Assembly: GCA_018826545.1 (NCBI GenBank)
Contig: JAHKAL010000056.1
Span: forward strand, 1 to 10,193
Direction: 5' to 3'
Length of the DNA stretch: 10,193 nt
Source of the DNA: Patescibacteria group bacterium
GTDB taxonomy: Bacteria > Patescibacteriota > Microgenomatia > UBA8517
Part shown: positions 8,009-10,193 of the stretch, piece after piece
How the letters are laid out: the number at the start of each line of letters is the position of its first letter
How positions within the stretch are numbered: position 1 is the first letter of the stretch
The notes under the pieces: generated by a model
What the model was told of the DNA's origin: nothing
Databases searched by the model: none
What the model saw: only the letters and a program-made list of their open reading frames with translations
Program-made: the position numbers and the translations under genes

Positions 8009-9653
8009 TATTAAACACAAGGTTTTAATATTTACAATTATTTTAATTGCGGCGTTTTTACGTTTTTATAATCTGTCTTCTGTTCCTCCGCATTTAACAC
8101 CCGATGAGGCGTCTTTGGGCTATAACGCTTATTCGATTTTAAAGACAGGCAAGGATGAATATGGCCACATTATGCCTCTAATATTTAAATCCTTTGGAGA
8201 TTATAAACCTGGGTTATATGTGTATTTAACAGTTCCTTTTGTTTATTTATTTGGTCTTAATGAATTTTCAGTTAGAGCTCCAGCTGCATTTTTTGGAGTC
8301 ATTTGCGTTTATTTAATATATCTTTTGGTAAAAGAATTATTCAAAAGAGAAAGACTTGCTTTAATATCTTCTTTTTTGTTTGCAATTGTTCCGTGGGGAA
8401 TATATTTCTCAAGAGGAGCGTGGGAAGTGAATATCTCACTTTGTCTAACTTTATTTGGAATTTATTTTTTCTTGAGATTTTTGGAAAAACCCAAAAATTT
8501 ATTGTTATCAGCTTTCTTTTTTGCCTTAACGCTTTTGGCCTATCAGGGAGCAAAACTTTCCACCAGCATCGTTCTTATACTATTAGTAGTATTTAATTTT
8601 AAAAATGTGGTTAAAGCTCCAAAGAAGTATTTAATAAGTTCGTTTTTATTGGGCCTTTTTATCTCTTTACCTATTTTTATAAGTTTATTTAGTGGTAAGG
8701 CAGGAAGACTTAATGTTTTTAGTGTTTTTTCCCACGGAAGACCTAAAGAGTATTTAGAGAATCAATTAAATCAAGGAAATGAGAAAGTGGGAGATATATC
8801 TTATTATCTTTTTCATTCGGAAATCTATAATTTTGCAAGAGGAATTTTTGGAAGATGGTTTAATCATTTTTCAGCCAGGTTTCTTTTTTTTGAAGGAGAT
8901 TGGAGTAATCCAAGACATTCCGCCCCATCAAGCGGAGTCTTAACGCTCATGGACTCTATACTATATATATTAGGGCTTATAGCCTTATTTAAGGCTAAGC
9001 TTAATAAAAACAAGCTCTTCATTATCTCCTGGCTAATATTAGCTTGTCTTCCTGCGATACTCTCAAGAGATCAGGTTCATGCGGTTAGATCATTAAATAT
9101 GCTAATTCCTTTAGTTATTACATTATCTTTAGGTTTTGAATATTTAATTAACATTAAGATTAAACCAAAAAAGAGCGTTCTGTTAATATTTGGAGGGCTA
9201 TATTTATTAAGTTACCTGTATTTTTTGGATGCGTATTTTGTTCACCTTCCAGTTCATGATTCAAAATATTGGGAATATGGCTATAAACAGATAGTAGAAG
9301 TTGTAACTCCAATTCAAAATCAATATAAAACAATTAAGGTTCAGCAATCATATGCTCAACCTTATATATATTTTCTTTTTTATCAAAAATATGATCCAGC
9401 TAAATATCAAAAACAGGCGATATTAAAAGAAAGTGAGTATGGCGATGTTGGTCAGGTAGAAAGACTTGATAATATTTATTTTGCGCCTATTGATTGGACT
9501 AAAAACAGAGGTGAAACGGAGACCTTGTTTGTTGCAGATCCAATTAGAATCCCTGCTGAAGATTCAATGGATTTGAGTATGTTTAAAATTATATCAGAAA
9601 TAAAATATTTAAATAAAAGAGACATAGCATTTAGGATAATTGAAATAAAATGA
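7998..9653 (+). CDS. GT39/ArnT-like membrane glycosyltransferase (GT-C fold)
   Basis: I place the start at 7998 (MKNNIKHKV, 551 residues) rather than at the in-frame ATG at 7974. The later start gives the short basic tail and immediate helix 1 seen in the paralogues, and an 11-base overlap with gene 5 instead of 35; neither start has a good Shine-Dalgarno sequence. Numbered from 7998: D36-E37 and GYNAYSILKTGKDEYG (41-56) in the first loop, SFGDYKPGLYVYL (65-77), PWGIYFSRGAWE (132-143), FSARFLFFEGDW (291-302), R364 before a late helix, then the exterior domain with YWEYGYKQIVE (424-434), P455-YIYFLFYQKYDPAKY and an IDW block (498-500). Trp replaces the usual Phe in SRGAFE, a change shared with gene 7. 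The ATGA junction at 9650-9653 couples it to gene 7. Predicted function is polyprenyl-phosphate-dependent glycosyl transfer at the outer face of the membrane. Confidence 0.87.
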   Translation: MKNNIKHKVLIFTIILIAAFLRFYNLSSVPPHLTPDEASLGYNAYSILKTGKDEYGHIMPLIFKSFGDYKPGLYVYLTVPFVYLFGLNEFSVRAPAAFFGVICVYLIYLLVKELFKRERLALISSFLFAIVPWGIYFSRGAWEVNISLCLTLFGIYFFLRFLEKPKNLLLSAFFFALTLLAYQGAKLSTSIVLILLVVFNFKNVVKAPKKYLISSFLLGLFISLPIFISLFSGKAGRLNVFSVFSHGRPKEYLENQLNQGNEKVGDISYYLFHSEIYNFARGIFGRWFNHFSARFLFFEGDWSNPRHSAPSSGVLTLMDSILYILGLIALFKAKLNKNKLFIISWLILACLPAILSRDQVHAVRSLNMLIPLVITLSLGFEYLINIKIKPKKSVLLIFGGLYLLSYLYFLDAYFVHLPVHDSKYWEYGYKQIVEVVTPIQNQYKTIKVQQSYAQPYIYFLFYQKYDPAKYQKQAILKESEYGDVGQVERLDNIYFAPIDWTKNRGETETLFVADPIRIPAEDSMDLSMFKIISEIKYLNKRDIAFRIIEIK

Positions 9654-10193
9654 AAAAACACATTAATAAACTGATAATAATTGCAATTTTACTTTTAGCA
9701 TTTGCTTTAAGGTTTTATAAGTTAAATTCCTATCCTGCCTTAAATGCCGATGAAGCAGCTATTGGATATAACGCATATTCATTAATTCAAACAGGAAAAG
9801 ATGAACATGGAAATTCCTGGCCAATTCAGTTCCAATCGTTTAATGATTATAAACCAGGTCTTTACGTCTATTTAGTAATGCCTTTTATAAAAGTATTGGG
9901 CTTGAATGAATGGGCAGTAAGAATCCCTGGAGCATTTTTAGGAGTAGTAACTGTATATGTTGTCTATCTTTTAATTAAAGAACTTTTCCCAAAAGAAAAA
10001 TTTGCTTATATAGCAAGTTTACTTTTAGCCATATCTCCCTGGCACATTCATTTTTCAAGAGGAGGATGGGAAGTAAATGTGGCAACATTTTTAATCTCTT
10101 TAGGAATTTATCTTTTCATAAAAGCTTTTAAATTTCCCAAGAATTACTTTTTTAGTATAATTTCATTTTGTCTTAGCCTTTATACATATCATG
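9650..10193 (+). CDS. GT39/ArnT-like membrane glycosyltransferase, N-terminal part (runs off right edge)
   Basis: The frame is open from the ATG at 9650 to the window end, giving 181 codons of what should be a protein of about 550 residues. It begins MKKHINKLIIIAILLLAFAL, a basic tail plus helix 1. The first loop has D34-E35 and then GYNAYSLIQTGKDEHG (39-54); the stretch between the loop proline and the acidic pair is one residue shorter than in gene 6. SFNDYKPGLYVYL (63-75) and ISPWHIHFSRGGWE (128-141) follow. By hand alignment it matches gene 6 at about 58 of 101 positions from the DYKPG block onward, making gene 6 its closest relative here. The start shares ATGA with the stop of gene 6, typical of coupled translation; an AGGA at 9633-9636 is too far upstream to be a strong binding site. 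Everything beyond residue 181, including the acceptor-side domain, is outside the window. Confidence 0.85.
   Translation, partial: MKKHINKLIIIAILLLAFALRFYKLNSYPALNADEAAIGYNAYSLIQTGKDEHGNSWPIQFQSFNDYKPGLYVYLVMPFIKVLGLNEWAVRIPGAFLGVVTVYVVYLLIKELFPKEKFAYIASLLLAISPWHIHFSRGGWEVNVATFLISLGIYLFIKAFKFPKNYFFSIISFCLSLYTYH

Noticed and set aside
8303..8596. Forward open frame of 97 codons in another frame of gene 6, with an antisense frame at 8341-8553
   Set aside because: Both lie wholly inside the conserved core of gene 6 (the PW-SRGAWE region), and their translations are low-complexity by-products of AT-rich DNA.
9651..9653. TGA recoded as glycine (table 25, as in Gracilibacteria)
   Set aside because: Gene 6 ends at this TGA at the length and C-terminal pattern expected from its paralogues, and gene 7 starts in the same ATGA; no gene has an internal TGA. 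Standard stop use fits better.
9476..9661. Reverse-strand open frame of 61 codons across the gene 6-gene 7 junction
   Set aside because: It is antisense to the conserved C-terminal domain of gene 6 and the well-supported ATGA junction; no binding site or known protein is visible.

Overview
The window is one unbroken, one-directional block of integral membrane glycosyltransferases of the GT-C fold. It holds six complete genes, a seventh that runs off the right edge, and possibly the last codons of another gene at the left edge. All genes are on the + strand, all start with ATG, and they are separated by at most 8 bases or overlap by 1 to 17 bases. There is no intergenic space, and I see no RNA gene, mobile element, CRISPR array, terminator or internal promoter. 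DNA is very AT-rich (roughly 30 percent GC by eye). Standard stops (TAA five times, TGA once) fit translation table 11. A compact, AT-rich genome with long runs of tandem GT-C genes and few Shine-Dalgarno sequences suggests a Candidate Phyla Radiation bacterium, most likely in the Microgenomates group. This assignment is inference from style; the window holds no phylogenetic marker.

Layout: (1) 20-1714, GT39/ArnT-like enzyme, the most divergent copy. (2) 1714-2985, a shorter GT-C protein of another type, resembling Gpi18-related mannosyltransferases. (3) 2994-4667, GT39-like. (4) 4651-6321, a membrane protein of the family misleadingly named '6-pyruvoyl-tetrahydropterin synthase related', with a YfhO-like C-terminal exterior domain. 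(5) 6305-8008, GT39-like. (6) 7998-9653, GT39-like. (7) 9650 to beyond the right edge, GT39-like, closest to gene 6.

Five of the seven (1, 3, 5, 6, 7) are clear paralogues. They share an N-terminal core: one membrane helix, then an exterior loop with an Asp-Glu pair followed by a GYNAYSILKTG-type block, then a second loop of the SPWxxxxSRGAFE type. The four complete copies also share a divergent C-terminal exterior domain with an invariant proline motif. Enzymes of this fold move sugars from polyprenyl-phosphate carriers to acceptors on the outer face of the cytoplasmic membrane. The likely joint role is stepwise or alternative decoration of a cell-surface glycan, glycolipid or S-layer-type glycoprotein. 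Donor sugar and acceptor cannot be read from the sequence. No soluble glycosyltransferase, polyprenyl-phosphate sugar synthase, flippase or ligase lies within these 10 kb.

The most interesting aspect is the array itself: a tandemly amplified, diverging family with two foreign GT-C types inserted, in an apparently single transcription unit.
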